Positions 1 to 8,406 of a stretch of DNA of 64,000 bases are shown in pieces. Under the pieces are notes generated by a model that made no database searches, was not told the DNA's origin, and saw nothing but the letters and a program-made list of their open reading frames with translations. The position numbers and the translations under genes were made by a program. Numbering within the stretch: the first letter of the stretch is position 1; every line of letters begins with the position of its first letter. This stretch comes from an uncultured Bacteroidales bacterium (GTDB lineage Bacteria > Bacteroidota > Bacteroidia > Bacteroidales > UBA932): NCBI GenBank assembly GCA_944322585.1, contig CALUPB010000001.1:186001-250000 (forward strand), in the 5' to 3' direction.

Positions 1-414
1 CTTGTATCCATCGGGGTCATCATATCAGGGATTGTCATAAAATTCACAGGATGGAATATCATCGACCCTGTCATAGGGCTCGCGATAGCCGCCATCATAC
101 TCTTCTCCACATGGGACATCCTGAAAGACAGCATCCGGCTCGCACTTGACGGGACTCCGGAGCAGTTCGATGTCGGAGACATCGCACGGAGAATGGCTTC
201 CACGGACGGCGTCGAGAATGTCCACCATATCCATATCTGGGCCATCAGTACAACAGAATATGCTCTCACGGCACACGTTGTCATCCGCGATCTGAGCCGG
301 CTCCCTGAAATCAAGTCAGAACTGAAGTCCATGCTGAACGGGGCCGGTATCCGGCATTCCACTTTGGAATTCGAAGATTCCGCTCATCTATGCGACGAAG
401 AGGAATGCCGCTAA
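1..414 (+). CDS. Cation diffusion facilitator (CDF) family transporter, C-terminal part
   Basis: The reading frame is open from the first base of the window, so the 5' end of the gene lies outside. The visible 137 residues contain the last hydrophobic membrane helices followed by a soluble C-terminal domain carrying the VHHIHIW motif that is characteristic of CDF efflux pumps of the CzcD/ZitB type. Such proteins export divalent metals (Zn, Co, Cd, Fe) from the cytoplasm in exchange for protons. The tail ends in an acidic, Cys-containing segment (CDEEEC), which may bind metal. The gene has no visible functional link to the capsule locus that follows. The metal specificity cannot be read from this fragment. 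Confidence 0.88.
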   Translation, partial: LVSIGVIISGIVIKFTGWNIIDPVIGLAIAAIILFSTWDILKDSIRLALDGTPEQFDVGDIARRMASTDGVENVHHIHIWAISTTEYALTAHVVIRDLSRLPEIKSELKSMLNGAGIRHSTLEFEDSAHLCDEEECR

Positions 415-491
415 ACATCTGCCTGTCAGTTCCATACTGAACATTACCCCCCCGACGTAGAAATTTTGTACAGGATTTTCGTCCCGAAAAC

Positions 492-523
492 CTTGCACAT
501 ACCATATATATTTCCAATCTTTG
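492..523 (+). promoter_or_regulatory. Promoter of the capsule operon
   Basis: A CTTG element at 492-495 is followed after 20 bases by AATCTTTG at 516-523, close to the Bacteroidetes -33 TTTG / -7 TAnnTTTG consensus. A start near 530 would give a leader of about 110 bases before upxY. No flanking inverted repeats of the kind that make Bacteroides capsule promoters invertible were seen. Confidence 0.5.
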
Positions 524-534
524 TACCCGATATG

Positions 535-627
535 TCCTCCCTCGGGAGGAATAGTACGGGAAATGTGCGGGTATCTGAATGCATTGTCTTGCATTTAACT
601 GAAGTTCAAGTATTTGTAAGGAACTTC
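535..627 (+). promoter_or_regulatory. Hairpin-rich 5' leader upstream of upxY
   Basis: Three inverted repeats lie in the leader. The first is TCCTCC-CTCG-GGAGGA at 535-550. The second is AATGCA-ttgtct-TGCATT at 578-595. The third is GAAGTTC at 601-607 paired with GAACTTC at 621-627. In Bacteroides fragilis the UpxY proteins act on the 5' leader of their own capsule operon to prevent premature termination. This region is the obvious candidate target here, but that assignment is inference. Confidence 0.45.
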
Positions 628-639
628 GGGATTTAGAGT

Positions 640-1182
640 ATGCAATATACCGAACCGGACAACCAGCAGAAAGTGTGGTATGTGATGAGGTCTCTCTACA
701 GGACTGAACTCAGGACACAGGCTCTGCTGCAAAAGGCCGGAATACGGTCTTTCATCCCCGTAAAAGAAACAATCGTCACATCAGGAGGAAAAAGGAAACG
801 GGCCAAGGTCCCGTCGGTCTCCAACCTTATCTTCGTACATTCCACACAGAAAGAACTCAGCCCGTTCACCGGTGCCGACAGCCGGTTCCAATACACATTC
901 CGGCGTGGAGGGCTTTCGAATGAACCCCTTATCGTCCCGGAGCGGCAGATGGAGGACTTCATACGGGTTTGCGAAAATGCCGGCAGGCCGCTGTACTTCT
1001 CCCCCGGTGAAGTCAATCTTGCAAAAGGGACGCGCATCAGAATCATCGGAGGACCGCTCAACGGATGCGAAGGCATCCTTCTCAAAGTCTCGGGAGCACG
1101 TGCCAAGAGACTTGTCGTAAGTATCCAGGACACACTGTCCGTAGCAGCGGAAGTGAGCCCGGATCTTATAGAGGTAATATGA
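640..1182 (+). CDS. UpxY-family transcription antiterminator (NusG paralogue)
   Basis: This 180-residue protein has an N-terminal NGN-like domain (about residues 10-100, starting KVWYVMRSLYRTE) and a C-terminal KOW-like segment (about residues 125-155, with the RIRIIGGPLNGCEG stretch). That is the layout of NusG paralogues such as UpxY and RfaH. UpxY proteins are encoded first in Bacteroidetes capsule operons, and they let RNA polymerase read through the leader of their own locus. Its position directly before a WecA-type initiating transferase, and behind a structured leader, supports this role. The usual partner upxZ, which represses other capsule loci, is not present next to it. The start is the first ATG after the leader. 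Confidence 0.88.
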   Translation: MQYTEPDNQQKVWYVMRSLYRTELRTQALLQKAGIRSFIPVKETIVTSGGKRKRAKVPSVSNLIFVHSTQKELSPFTGADSRFQYTFRRGGLSNEPLIVPERQMEDFIRVCENAGRPLYFSPGEVNLAKGTRIRIIGGPLNGCEGILLKVSGARAKRLVVSIQDTLSVAAEVSPDLIEVI

Positions 1183-1214
1183 TCCATACTATCAATTCAC
1201 TATACTGACCTGTC

Positions 1215-2405
1215 ATGCAAAACTGGCTTCTGCTCGGCGGCTTCGTCCTGTCCGGGCTTCTCGGGCTGATTATATTGCCTAACATCCTGTTCGTATCACA
1301 CAAGAAACATCTGTTCGACATGCCCGATGCCCGCAAGGTGCACACGGCTCCCGTCCCGAGATTAGGAGGGCTCGCATTCCTGCCGGTCATCCTCGTCACG
1401 GTATTCCTCATCATGGGCATATACCTTTTCGTAACTGATTTCCAGAACACACCGTCTCTCGTAAGGTTTTTCCAAATGCTCATGTTCCTGTTCGCGGGCA
1501 TGACACTGCTCTACCTCGTGGGCGAGGCGGATGACCTCGTCGGAGTCGGCTACCGGTACAAGTTCCTGGTCCAGACCGTAGCAGCCGCACTGATTGTCCT
1601 CTCCGGCAACTGGCTCGGCTCGTTTGCCGGCCTGTTCGGGATAGAGAATGTGCCTGCATGGATCGGCATGCCCGTAACCATACTTGCAATAATATTCATT
1701 ACCAATGCCATCAACCTTATCGACGGCATCGACGGACTGGCATCCGGGCTGAGCATCATTTCCCTGCTTACCCTGACCGTCCTCCTGCTGATGAATTCGT
1801 CATTCTCATACACGCTTTTTGCCGTGGCCACCCTCGGCATTGTCCTCGTATTCTGGTTCTATAACGTCTTCGGGAACGCCATGAAAGGGCACAAGCTCTT
1901 CATGGGCGACACCGGCAGTCTGACACTCGGATACATCCTCAGCTTCCTGACAATCCATCTGAGTCAGGATATCTCGGGAGAGCATGGCAAATGGCAGATG
2001 ATCGTGGCATTCTCTTCACTGCTGGTCCCGATGTTCGATGTGGTCAGGGTTTCCCTTCACAGAATACGCAAAGGCCGGAGTCCTTTCCTGCCGGACAAGA
2101 ACCATATCCACCACAAGCTCATCCGGGCCGGAATGAAGAAAACCGGACATGTCCTCGTCACGATCCTGGGTATCGACCTATTCTTCATAGTATTCAACGC
2201 CCTGCTGGCCGGCAGGCTCAACATCACGCTCCTGCTGTTCTGCGACATAGCGATATACACATCATTACAATTCATCATCAACCGGTTCATCAGGAAAAAC
2301 AACGGCGGCCCGTCATACATCCCTGTCGAAGAACTCGCCAAGTCCGAACCGGAACTGGCGAAAGAACTCGGGCTGGACAAGGACAGGAGAACAATCTCGG
2401 AATAA
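1215..2405 (+). CDS. Undecaprenyl-phosphate HexNAc-1-phosphate transferase (WecA/TagO/MraY family)
   Basis: This 396-residue polytopic membrane protein carries the signature motifs of polyprenyl-phosphate N-acetylhexosamine-1-phosphate transferases: EADDLVG near residue 103, NLIDGIDGLA near 166, GDTGS near 231, and the HIHH motif near 297. Enzymes of this family transfer GlcNAc-1-P (or a related sugar phosphate) from the UDP-sugar to undecaprenyl phosphate on the inner face of the cytoplasmic membrane, the first committed step of repeat-unit assembly. It sits 32 bases after upxY. A UDP-GlcNAc 2-epimerase, a ManNAc dehydrogenase and a WecG-type transferase downstream suggest GlcNAc as the first sugar, by analogy with enterobacterial common antigen. 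The exact donor is inferred. Confidence 0.9.
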   Translation: MQNWLLLGGFVLSGLLGLIILPNILFVSHKKHLFDMPDARKVHTAPVPRLGGLAFLPVILVTVFLIMGIYLFVTDFQNTPSLVRFFQMLMFLFAGMTLLYLVGEADDLVGVGYRYKFLVQTVAAALIVLSGNWLGSFAGLFGIENVPAWIGMPVTILAIIFITNAINLIDGIDGLASGLSIISLLTLTVLLLMNSSFSYTLFAVATLGIVLVFWFYNVFGNAMKGHKLFMGDTGSLTLGYILSFLTIHLSQDISGEHGKWQMIVAFSSLLVPMFDVVRVSLHRIRKGRSPFLPDKNHIHHKLIRAGMKKTGHVLVTILGIDLFFIVFNALLAGRLNITLLLFCDIAIYTSLQFIINRFIRKNNGGPSYIPVEELAKSEPELAKELGLDKDRRTISE

Positions 2406-2435
2406 TACGTGAAACAATCAACCAAAACTCATTAT

Positions 2436-3257
2436 ATGGGCAAAAAGAGAGAAATAATATCGAGAGCCGCATCAGCGGTGATGACGATTATCATGTTTGC
2501 GTCCTGCGGACAGGTGAAGGACATCGCGTACTTCCAGGACAAGGCGGTAGACCGGCCTGAGGAGATCGACCTGCACGGGGGCATAGTGATCCAGCCGAAG
2601 GACATGATCTCCATCGTCGTGTCGAGCCGTAACCCGGAACTTGCGACGATGTTCAACCTTCCTGTCGTGAGCTACCAGGCCGGGTCGGAGATAGTGACGG
2701 CCGGTGCGCAGCAGCGCCTGCTTGGGTATGTCGTGGACAACGAGGGGTACATCGACTTCCCGGTTATAGGCCGGCTCCATGTGAGCGGGATGACGCGCTG
2801 GGAGCTCTCGGACACTATCAAGGACACCCTTCTCGACAAGGGTTACCTGAACGATGCGGTTGTGACGGTGGAGTTCATGAACTTCAAGGTGTCGGTCCTG
2901 GGGGAGGTGAACCACCCCGGGACCTACACGATAGAAGGCGACAAGGTTACGGTCCTCCAGGCACTGAGCCTTGCGGGAGATCTGACCATCTTCGGTAAGC
3001 GCGAGAACGTGACGGTGATTCGCGAACTCGACGGGCAGAGAGTGTTCTACAATGTGGACCTGTGTTCGGTGGATGTGTTCAAGTCCCCGGCGTACAACCT
3101 GCAGCAGAACGACATCGTGTACGTAGAGCCGAGTGAGATCAAGGCACGTCAGTCGACCCTTGACGACAAGGGCCTGCGTATGACGAGCATCGTCATCTCC
3201 TCGGGGTCGCTTCTGGTATCGGTGGCAACCCTTCTGGCGACCCTCCTGGCAAGATAG
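2436..3257 (+). CDS. Wza-like polysaccharide export lipoprotein
   Basis: The protein has a polysaccharide export (PES) domain beginning at the VIQPKDMISI segment and following SLBB-type beta-grasp sequence (LGEVNHPGTYTIEG, then FGKRENVTVIRE). It ends in a hydrophobic stretch. The N-terminus is basic and then hydrophobic, ending in a lipobox (FASC, lipidated Cys at residue 24), so it should be an outer-membrane or periplasmic lipoprotein. It would form the export channel together with the Wzc-like kinase encoded next. I prefer the ATG at 2436 because it gives a normal signal peptide. A GTG at 2409, nine codons upstream in frame, is the alternative start. GC content is clearly higher here than in the downstream cassette. 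Confidence 0.88.
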   Translation: MGKKREIISRAASAVMTIIMFASCGQVKDIAYFQDKAVDRPEEIDLHGGIVIQPKDMISIVVSSRNPELATMFNLPVVSYQAGSEIVTAGAQQRLLGYVVDNEGYIDFPVIGRLHVSGMTRWELSDTIKDTLLDKGYLNDAVVTVEFMNFKVSVLGEVNHPGTYTIEGDKVTVLQALSLAGDLTIFGKRENVTVIRELDGQRVFYNVDLCSVDVFKSPAYNLQQNDIVYVEPSEIKARQSTLDDKGLRMTSIVISSGSLLVSVATLLATLLAR

Positions 3258-3507
3258 GGAGGGTGCGGCCATGCAGGCCGGCCCGCGGAGCATGGACGGG
3301 AGACCCGTCAGGGGCGGTTTCCTCGGGGCCAGGCGTGACGGGACGGACTGCCCGGAAGACGGCCACCGTGCATCCTGCAGCGCGGACATGGCGGACATAC
3401 GGCAGGCGCCGCAGGACCATCCCGGAGATGGGGCAAGGCGGCATCTGTCAAGTATGGCAGGACAAAACAGAAATGACAATCAGTGACATAAGAAAACAAG
3501 GAAAGAT

Positions 3508-5922
3508 ATGGCAGAAGAGAATAACAACGGCACTGGGTTCCGCCAGGAGGAACAGACAGAGATAAATTTCAGTGACATATGGGGCATGATATGGGGCTAC
3601 CGGTGGTGGTACGTGCTGTCGCTTGTGGTGTGCATCGTCTTCGCGGGCTTCTACCTCTACCGCACCCCCGGGACATACAGCCGCTCGGCGAAGCTCATCA
3701 TCAACGAGGATGCGCAGGACGCGACCCTGCGGGACATCGCCAACATCTCCGGCTTCGCGGGCCAGGGGACGAGCGTTAACGTGAACAACGAGGTTGAGGC
3801 CTTCTCGTCGCCCGACCTGATGGCCACCGTCGTGGAGCGCCTCGGACTGGAGACGAGCTATGTGGAGCACCAGTTCCTCCGGGACAGGGAGCTCTACAAG
3901 ACCTCTCCGTTCGAGATGGCCGTCATCCAGCCCCTGGTGTCGTCCTCCTTCTCGTTCCGGGTCAGAAAGACGGGCGACAGCACCTTCGTCCTGTCCGGGT
4001 TCACCATCGGGCCGGAAAAGGTGAAGAAATACAGCATTGAAGGGACACTGGGGGACACCCTGTCCACCTCCATCGGCGACATAGTCCTGTATCCGTCGGC
4101 CTACAACATCGGCAGCTGGGACGACGACATCACCGTGCGGTGGACCAACAGCAATGCCAAGGCCAAGACATACACCCAAAGGCTCAGCGCGAGCGTCTCG
4201 GGGAAGCAGACCTCGGTGGTGGTGCTCTCCCTGGAGGACACCTATCCCTCCAGGGCCGAGGACATCCTGAGCACCCTCATCAATACGTACAACGACGAAT
4301 GGGTCCACGACAAGAACCGTTCGGCACGGAACACCACGGAGTTCATCAACGAGCGGCTGGTCGTGATCGAGCAGGAGCTCGGGGGGATCGAGACGAGCCT
4401 GAAGGAATACAAGGAGCAGAACAGGCTGACGGACATGCAGGCCCTGTCGCAGTCCTACCTGGACGAGTCGACGGAATACGCCGCGCGCTCGTTCGAGGTG
4501 AATAACCAGCTGTCGATAGCCCGGTACATCCGGGACTACCTTACGGATCCGGTCAACGCCCACGCCCTTATCCCGGCGAACTCCGGCCTGACGAACACCG
4601 ACATCGAGAGCCAGATCTCGGAGTACAACCAGCTGGTGCTCCAGCGCGACAAGCTCATCGCCACCAGCAGCGAGAACAACCCTCTGATAGCCGACCTCAA
4701 TGCGGCCATGCTTTCCATCCGGAGCGCGATCATCCGCTCGATAGACAACCTCCTCGCGACGCTCGACCTTCAGGCGGAGAAGATCCGGAGCCAGGAGGAC
4801 CAGATCATGCTGCGCATCTCTGCCAGTTCGGGTCAGCAGATGGAGCTGCTGGGGATAGAGAGACAGCAGAAGGTGACGGAGTCGCTGTATGTCTACCTCC
4901 TGCAGAAACGTGAGGAGAACGAGATAGCGAGTCTGGTGAACGTCGCGAACACGAGGCTCATCGTCTCCCCGACAGGGGCTCCTGGGCCTGTCTCCCCGAA
5001 CCGGATGATGGTCCTGCTCGTGGCCCTGGTGCTCGGGGCGGGCATCCCGTTCGGGGTCATCTTCCTCGGCAGGATGATGGACAGCACGGTCAAGGGGAAG
5101 AAGGACCTGTCGGGGCTGAGCGTCCCGTTCCTTTCCGAGATACCGCAGATGAAGTCCTCCCTGAAACGCAACATCGCCAACATCGGCCGGCACCGGTTCG
5201 ACAACCGCAACTGCCGGATCGTGGTGAAGAAGGGGAGCAGGAACGTGATCAACGAGGCGTTCAGGGTCCTGAGGACCAATCTGGACATGATGATGACAGG
5301 GAAGGACGGGGACAGCCGTGTGATCATGGTCACGTCGTTCAACCCCAATGCCGGGAAGACCTTCATCACGATGAACATGGCCGCGGGGATGGCCCTGAAA
5401 GGGCAGAAGGTGCTGATAGTGGACCTTGACCTGAGGAAGGCCACACTGGGCAAGTCCCTGGAGAAAAACGGCGAGGGGGTCGTATCCTACCTGACAGGCC
5501 GGCACGACGACGTGGAGGGGCTCATACAGAATGTGGACGAGCATCTGGATCTCCTCTCTGTGGGGTCATTGCCGCCGAACCCTGCGGAGCTGCTGCTCTC
5601 CGACAGGTTCACGCGGATGCTCGGCACGCTGAGGGAGGGGTACCGGTATATCTTCCTTGACTGCCCTCCGGTGGACATCGTCGCCGACACCGCGATAATC
5701 GCCCAGTCCGCCGACGTGTCGGTGTTCGTGATGCGTGCCGGCATCATGGACCGGAGGGCCCTCCCGATGGTCGAGGAGCTGTACCGCGACAGGAAATACA
5801 ACAGGATGGCGATCGTCCTCAACGGAGTCCCGGCCGGTGCCCGAGGGTACGGATACGGCAGGTACGGCTATGGTTACGGCTCCTACGGATACGGTTACGG
5901 CTATGGTAAAGATGATGAATAA
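3508..5922 (+). CDS. Wzc-like chain-length determinant fused to BY-kinase
   Basis: The 804-residue protein combines an N-terminal Wzz domain (first transmembrane helix near residues 35-55, long coiled-coil periplasmic region, second helix near 500-520) with a cytoplasmic bacterial tyrosine kinase. The kinase shows Walker A (NPNAGKT, near 611), Walker A' (LIVDLDLRK, near 637) and Walker B (FLDCPP, near 716). It ends in a tail of nine tyrosines alternating with glycine, the site of autophosphorylation. Such kinases control polymer length and gate the Wza channel through cycles of oligomerisation and phosphorylation. About 250 bases separate it from wza, and a strong hairpin follows it at 5935-5962. 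The antisense strand carries a long open frame, which is a codon-bias shadow. Confidence 0.93.
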   Translation: MAEENNNGTGFRQEEQTEINFSDIWGMIWGYRWWYVLSLVVCIVFAGFYLYRTPGTYSRSAKLIINEDAQDATLRDIANISGFAGQGTSVNVNNEVEAFSSPDLMATVVERLGLETSYVEHQFLRDRELYKTSPFEMAVIQPLVSSSFSFRVRKTGDSTFVLSGFTIGPEKVKKYSIEGTLGDTLSTSIGDIVLYPSAYNIGSWDDDITVRWTNSNAKAKTYTQRLSASVSGKQTSVVVLSLEDTYPSRAEDILSTLINTYNDEWVHDKNRSARNTTEFINERLVVIEQELGGIETSLKEYKEQNRLTDMQALSQSYLDESTEYAARSFEVNNQLSIARYIRDYLTDPVNAHALIPANSGLTNTDIESQISEYNQLVLQRDKLIATSSENNPLIADLNAAMLSIRSAIIRSIDNLLATLDLQAEKIRSQEDQIMLRISASSGQQMELLGIERQQKVTESLYVYLLQKREENEIASLVNVANTRLIVSPTGAPGPVSPNRMMVLLVALVLGAGIPFGVIFLGRMMDSTVKGKKDLSGLSVPFLSEIPQMKSSLKRNIANIGRHRFDNRNCRIVVKKGSRNVINEAFRVLRTNLDMMMTGKDGDSRVIMVTSFNPNAGKTFITMNMAAGMALKGQKVLIVDLDLRKATLGKSLEKNGEGVVSYLTGRHDDVEGLIQNVDEHLDLLSVGSLPPNPAELLLSDRFTRMLGTLREGYRYIFLDCPPVDIVADTAIIAQSADVSVFVMRAGIMDRRALPMVEELYRDRKYNRMAIVLNGVPAGARGYGYGRYGYGYGSYGYGYGYGKDDE

Positions 5923-5934
5923 ATAAACAAACAC

Positions 5935-5962
5935 AATCCCCAATGGGTGGCCATTGGGGATT
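5935..5962 (+). terminator. Perfect 12-bp hairpin between wzc and wecC
   Basis: AATCCCCAATGG, loop GTGG, CCATTGGGGATT forms a perfect 12-bp stem immediately after the wzc stop. The downstream bases are AT-rich (ATTAATAT) but lack a clean T run. It could be an intrinsic terminator or attenuator, or an RNA-stabilising element inside the operon. Because capsule genes continue on the same strand, read-through helped by UpxY is a plausible function (inference). Confidence 0.6.
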
Positions 5963-6015
5963 ATTAATATGCAGATTTCTGAAAATCCGTGCTAATAATT
6001 TAATTCTCAAACAAT

Positions 6016-7236
6016 ATGATTAATGTAATTGGACTTGGCTACATAGGGCTTCCTACGGCCCTGATGATGGCCTCACATGGTGTTGAAGTAGTCGGAACAG
6101 ACTATAACAAGGAACTTGTAGCCACTCTGAATGCCGGAAAAACCACATTCAAAGAAGACGGACTTGATGAACTGTTCAAGGCAGCACTTGCCGCAGGTAT
6201 CAAATTCACTACTGAATACCAGAAAACGGACACTTATATTGTATCTGTCCCTACCCCTTATGATAAATTTTCAAAGAAAGTAGATGCATGCTACGTAGTC
6301 GAGGCCGTAAAGGATGTCATGAAAGTATGCCCCAAAGGAGCTACCGTAGTAATCGAATCAACAGTTTCACCGGGAACCATTGACAAATATGTACGCCCGG
6401 TCATTCAGGCAAACGGATTCAAGATAGGAGAAGACATACATCTTGTACATGCCCCAGAAAGAATCATCCCCGGAAATATGGTATATGAACTCCTTCACAA
6501 TAACCGTACTATCGGAGCAGACGACAGGGAAATAGGAGAAAAAATCAAGAAATACTATGCCTCATTCTGCCAGGGAGAAATCGTTGTCACGGACATACGC
6601 ACTGCCGAAATGACAAAGGTCGTCGAAAATACATTCCGTGCAGTGAACATTGCATTTGCAAACGAACTCTGCCGTATCTGCCGGCACGACAATATGGATG
6701 TCTACGAGATTATCAAAATCTGCAACATGCACCCGAGAGTGAACATCCTGCAGCCGGGACCGGGAGTCGGAGGTCATTGCATATCCGTTGACCCGTGGTT
6801 CCTCGTAGGAGACTATCCGAGTCTGGCGAAAGTGATAGACGAATCCATGAAGACCAACGACAGTCAGCCTGATTATGTCCTCAACAGAATCAATGAGATA
6901 ATGAAGGAAAACAATATCACAGACAACCGCCGTGTAGGTCTCTATGGCCTGACATACAAGGAAAATGTCGATGATTGCAGGGAATCTCCTACCATCCAGC
7001 TGCTTGAGTCTCAGGAAAGGCATCTGGCAAGACCTCTGAAGGTCTATGACCCGTTCATCAAAAAAGATATCGTCAAGAACCAGTTCCACGACCTTGATGC
7101 CTTCCTGAATGACATTGACCTTGTGGTAATCATGGTTAAACATGATGAAATCAAGCAGAACATGGATAAGCTGAAAGGCAAGGTAGTACTTGACTGCCAC
7201 AATATATGCCATCTGCCGGGAGTATATCATCTCTAA
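6016..7236 (+). CDS. wecC: UDP-N-acetyl-D-mannosamine dehydrogenase (WecC type)
   Basis: The 406-residue protein belongs to the UDP-glucose/GDP-mannose dehydrogenase family. A Rossmann motif GLGYIG lies at residues 6-11. The active-site loop GGHCISVDPWF contains the catalytic Cys at about residue 255. A C-terminal UDP-binding domain includes GLTYKENVDDCRESP. The GGHCISVDPWF form and the direct adjacency of a WecB-type 2-epimerase point to oxidation of UDP-ManNAc to UDP-ManNAcA rather than of UDP-glucose. The product would supply an acidic sugar for the capsule. The substrate is inferred from motif and neighbours. Confidence 0.85.
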   Translation: MINVIGLGYIGLPTALMMASHGVEVVGTDYNKELVATLNAGKTTFKEDGLDELFKAALAAGIKFTTEYQKTDTYIVSVPTPYDKFSKKVDACYVVEAVKDVMKVCPKGATVVIESTVSPGTIDKYVRPVIQANGFKIGEDIHLVHAPERIIPGNMVYELLHNNRTIGADDREIGEKIKKYYASFCQGEIVVTDIRTAEMTKVVENTFRAVNIAFANELCRICRHDNMDVYEIIKICNMHPRVNILQPGPGVGGHCISVDPWFLVGDYPSLAKVIDESMKTNDSQPDYVLNRINEIMKENNITDNRRVGLYGLTYKENVDDCRESPTIQLLESQERHLARPLKVYDPFIKKDIVKNQFHDLDAFLNDIDLVVIMVKHDEIKQNMDKLKGKVVLDCHNICHLPGVYHL

Positions 7237-7249
7237 TGGGTATCGTACG

Positions 7250-8401
7250 ATGAAGAAGATAATGCTCGTCTTCGGGACCCGTCCCGAAGCAATCAAGATG
7301 GCCCCTCTCGTAAAGGAGTTCCAGAAACATCCAGAAGAATTCGAAACGATAGTGTGTGTAACCGGCCAGCATCGCGAGATGCTGGACCAGGTCCTGCACA
7401 TCTTCGATATCAGGCCAGACTATGACCTGAATATCATGAAGCAGGGCCAGGACCTCTATGATGTGACCGCCCGCGTGCTCACAGGCATGAGGGACATATT
7501 CAAGGTCTGCAGACCGGATGTCGTACTGGTGCACGGAGATACAACAACATCGACTGCTGCTGCACTGGCGGCATTCTACCAGCAGATCCCTGTAGGTCAC
7601 GTAGAGGCAGGACTCCGGACACACAATATATACAGCCCATGGCCTGAAGAAATGAACCGGCAGATAACAGGCAGAATTGCCACATACGACTTTGCCCCTA
7701 CGCCTCTCAGCAGGGAAAACCTGCTTAAAGAAAATGTGCCGGAATCGCAGATTACAGTCACCGGTAATACAGTCATCGATGCCCTATATTGGGTTGTGGA
7801 CAAGATCAAGTCAGACAAAGACCTGGACAAATCCCTCGAGAATGAACTTGCCAAAGCAGGCTATGATGTGACACGCCTGCCTGGGGGCAAAAAACTCGTG
7901 CTGATTACCGGTCACCGCCGTGAGAACTTCGGAGACGGCTTCATCAGCATGTGCACGGCCATCAAAGACCTGACCAATAAATATCCTGACGTAGACTTCG
8001 TCTACCCCATGCATCTGAATCCGAATGTGCGCAAACCGATACACGAAGTATTCGGAGAAAACCTTACGGGTCTCGGCAACATGTTTTTCATAGAGCCTCT
8101 CGAATACCTGAGTTTCGTCTATCTGATGGAGAAGTCCAACATAGTTTTGACTGACAGTGGCGGTATTCAGGAGGAGGCTCCGGGACTTGGAAAGCCTGTA
8201 CTGGTAATGCGTGATACTACAGAGCGTCCTGAGGCGCTTGATGCTGGTACAGTGAAGCTTGTCGGAACTGATTATGACAAGATTGTAAACTCTGTATCAG
8301 AACTCCTTGATGACGAAAAGGCATACGAGAAGATGAGTAAGGCTGTAAATCCATACGGTGACGGCAAGGCATGCGGAAGGATTGTGGGGAGGTTGAGATA
8401 G
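7250..8401 (+). CDS. wecB: UDP-N-acetylglucosamine 2-epimerase (non-hydrolysing)
   Basis: The 383-residue protein shows the hallmarks of the non-hydrolysing epimerase: the N-terminal VFGTRPEAIKMAPL, HVEAGLRT, the catalytic-region ITGHRRENFG, and the UDP-binding TDSGGIQEEAPGLGKPVLVMR. It interconverts UDP-GlcNAc and UDP-ManNAc in the cytoplasm and feeds the dehydrogenase encoded 13 bases upstream. The ATG at 7250 is chosen because it begins the conserved MKKIMLVFGT. An in-frame ATG at 7190 would run back into wecC. The last codons have the GC content of the flanks, while the next gene soon becomes AT-rich. Confidence 0.92.
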   Translation: MKKIMLVFGTRPEAIKMAPLVKEFQKHPEEFETIVCVTGQHREMLDQVLHIFDIRPDYDLNIMKQGQDLYDVTARVLTGMRDIFKVCRPDVVLVHGDTTTSTAAALAAFYQQIPVGHVEAGLRTHNIYSPWPEEMNRQITGRIATYDFAPTPLSRENLLKENVPESQITVTGNTVIDALYWVVDKIKSDKDLDKSLENELAKAGYDVTRLPGGKKLVLITGHRRENFGDGFISMCTAIKDLTNKYPDVDFVYPMHLNPNVRKPIHEVFGENLTGLGNMFFIEPLEYLSFVYLMEKSNIVLTDSGGIQEEAPGLGKPVLVMRDTTERPEALDAGTVKLVGTDYDKIVNSVSELLDDEKAYEKMSKAVNPYGDGKACGRIVGRLR

Positions 8402-8406
8402 TCTAT

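Noticed and set aside
415..530. Possible invertible promoter of the capsule locus
   Set aside because: No pair of inverted repeats flanking the promoter was found, and no dedicated invertase gene is nearby.
3263..3565. 100-codon frame between wza and wzc
   Set aside because: It is rich in R, G and P, overlaps the start of wzc, and lacks any recognisable feature. The gap is better called non-coding.
3448..5544. 698-codon open frame on the minus strand
   Set aside because: It lies opposite wzc, and its translation is rich in V, R, H, L and D with no domain. GC-rich codon bias of wzc creates it.
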